Below are positions 62,715 through 64,000 of a stretch of 64,000 nt of DNA, piece after piece. The notes under the pieces were generated by a model that saw nothing but the letters and a program-made list of their open reading frames with translations, ran no database searches and was not told where the DNA came from. The position numbers and the translations under genes were made by a program. Each line of letters begins with the position of its first letter. Position 1 is the first letter of the stretch. Source of the DNA: Parapedobacter composti (GTDB lineage: Bacteria > Bacteroidota > Bacteroidia > Sphingobacteriales > Sphingobacteriaceae); the NCBI RefSeq assembly GCF_900112315.1, contig NZ_FOLL01000010.1:1-64000 (forward strand), given 5' to 3'.

Positions 62715-63689
62715 ATGGACCATCAAGAAAAGTGGCTAAACCATATACATGAGGCGCTAACCGGTGAAATTACGGCCAAGCGGCAACACGCACTGGACGA
62801 GTGGCTCAATGCCTCCGATGAAAACCGGCACTATTACGAAGCCGTGAAGCGGCTATGGGAAGCCGCCGATGCAGCAACCGAAGACAAACGTTTCGACCCG
62901 TCTACGGCATATAACAATTTCTGTACTAAGACTCGGGGCAGTGTAACCGGCTGGCAAAGTCTACTTCGTTACACCGGTGCAGCAGCCGCGCTGATATTGG
63001 TTACGCTGGCCTCGTCGTATTGGCTATGGCAACGGCCGGAAGCAGCTCCGGCCGTTGCGACGATTACCGTACCCAGGGGTTCTACTTCAAAAACGGTATT
63101 GCAAGACGGCACGGTGGTTTGGTTGAATGCCGCCACCGAAATCCGGCTCGGTGATAATTTTGGTAAACGTGAGCGCCGAATAAAATTGCAGGGTGAGGCC
63201 TATTTCGAAGTAGTCAAGAATACCGATGTGCCTTTTATTGTAGAGACGGAAGCGATGGAGATAAAAGTACATGGGACATCGTTTAACGTAAAATCTTATC
63301 CCGATGACGCACAGGTAAGCGTAGCGTTGGTAGAAGGAGCGGTGGAATTGCAAACCAAGGCAGGACAGCCACTGCATTTACGGCCGGATCAGTTGGCGAT
63401 TTACGATATCCGGCAACGGCAGTATACCATCTTACCCAATGCATCGGAATATGGCACCGACTGGGTAAACAACAGACTGATATTCAAAAACGCTGAATTG
63501 AAAACAATAATCCATGATCTGGAACGAATGTTTGGTGCCGACATTACCATCCACCGGGAAGCACTGGAAAAGCGCAAGTTTACCGGTGATTTTACAAAAG
63601 GAGAAACCTTGGAAGAAATCCTGAAGATCATGGCGTCGTTAGAGGCCTTCACGTATCGAATCGAAGGCCGGAAGGTAGCTATTTATTAG
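62715..63689 (+). CDS. FecR-family anti-sigma factor
   Basis: The 324-residue protein has a cytoplasmic N-terminus (WLNHIHEALTGEITAKRQHA), one membrane helix (about 84-103; YTGAAAALILVTLASSYWLW), a periplasmic FecR domain (VPRGSTSKTVLQDGTVVWLN, GEAYFEVVKN) and a C-terminal DUF4974 domain (RLIFKNAELKTIIHDLERMF, FTGDFTKGETLEEILKIM). It should hold the ECF factor encoded 112 bases upstream until the receptor signals. Confidence 0.93.
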   Translation: MDHQEKWLNHIHEALTGEITAKRQHALDEWLNASDENRHYYEAVKRLWEAADAATEDKRFDPSTAYNNFCTKTRGSVTGWQSLLRYTGAAAALILVTLASSYWLWQRPEAAPAVATITVPRGSTSKTVLQDGTVVWLNAATEIRLGDNFGKRERRIKLQGEAYFEVVKNTDVPFIVETEAMEIKVHGTSFNVKSYPDDAQVSVALVEGAVELQTKAGQPLHLRPDQLAIYDIRQRQYTILPNASEYGTDWVNNRLIFKNAELKTIIHDLERMFGADITIHREALEKRKFTGDFTKGETLEEILKIMASLEAFTYRIEGRKVAIY

Positions 63690-63844
63690 TAAAATTAACC
63701 GAAGGATAACCATTTTATAACAACTTAAAATTAATGATATATGATATAAGACATCCGGCATCGTAAAAAATGAATCGGAGAATGCGGCTACATTCCCCGA
63801 TCACCTTGGACTAATACGTGACTATTAACCTCAATTAACTGCAA

Positions 63845-64000
63845 ATGTATAGAAAAATACACTGCTTGGGATTGTTATGCCCAATAAATTATCCTCGAAG
63901 AATTATTAAAATCATGAAGTTAGCATGCATACTGATGTTCGTAGGCATCATCGGCGTGTCGGCATCTGGCTATTCACAGGAGGCAAAGGTTTCTGTGAAA
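63845..64000 (+). CDS. SusC-type TonB-dependent receptor, N-terminal end only
   Basis: The frame is open from ATG 63845 to the window edge (52 codons). It shows a long signal peptide (LACILMFVGIIGVSASGYSQ) followed by EAKVSVK, which matches the start of SusC-type receptors that carry an STN signalling domain. An internal ATG at 63914 could be the true start. Its position after ECF sigma and FecR genes supports the call. The gene continues outside the window. Confidence 0.75.
   Translation, partial: MYRKIHCLGLLCPINYPRRIIKIMKLACILMFVGIIGVSASGYSQEAKVSVK

Overview
The window looks like the chromosome of a Bacteroidota member, most likely from the Sphingobacteriaceae (Pedobacter/Parapedobacter-like; the genus is inference). 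The reasons are three SusC-type receptors (one cut by the right edge), two SusD lipoproteins, a hybrid two-component regulator, an ECF sigma/FecR pair, several TAnnTTTG promoter boxes of the Bacteroidota type, and many lipoprotein signal peptides. No tRNA, rRNA, CRISPR array, insertion sequence or phage gene was found.

Region 1 (1-20328, all + strand) is a surface-polysaccharide cluster (O-antigen, capsule or EPS). It runs: end of rmlB, rmlA, a Wzx flippase, a VioA-type aminotransferase, an unusual ATP-grasp/HAD fusion, a pyruvyltransferase-family protein, a GT2, a Wzy-like polymerase, a second pyruvyltransferase-family protein, two GT4 enzymes, a beta-helix protein, a two-domain oxidoreductase, a heparinase-like protein, another GT4, and then a more GC-rich initiation end (WbpV-like reductase/epimerase, NeuD/PglD-type acyltransferase, WecA/WbpL-type phosphosugar transferase). 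RmlA, RmlB and VioA together predict dTDP-4-amino-4,6-dideoxyglucose. The middle of the cluster is clearly AT-rich against the rest of the window, which suggests an exchanged cassette.

Region 2 (20329-27553) holds a repeat-bearing gap and then a divergent locus. A di-haem cytochrome c peroxidase lies on the - strand. A TonB-dependent receptor, a DUF4876 lipoprotein and a DUF6850-type outer-membrane barrel lie on the + strand. No function is established for this set; it is one of the best candidates for an undescribed system.

Region 3 (27536-41336) is an alpha-mannan utilisation locus read on the - strand: phosphomannose isomerase with an extra N-terminal domain, sugar porter, SusC, SusD, a SusE-like lipoprotein, GH76 and GH92. 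A divergent GntR/UTRA regulator and two identical palindromic sites in the 411-bp gap suggest that it is controlled by a GntR repressor.

Region 4 (41367-44030) contains an AlkB-like dioxygenase and two different L,D-transpeptidases.

Region 5 (44110-56710) is a second polysaccharide locus: hybrid two-component regulator, SusC, SusD, a divergent GH10, a PKD-like lipoprotein and an agarase-like GH, closed by a strong terminator. The GH10 lacks several residues typical of xylanases, so xylan as the target is doubtful.

Region 6 (56762-64000) carries a bestrophin-type channel, glmS with a DUF4954 gene, and an ECF sigma factor, a FecR anti-sigma factor and the first codons of a SusC-type receptor that runs off the edge.
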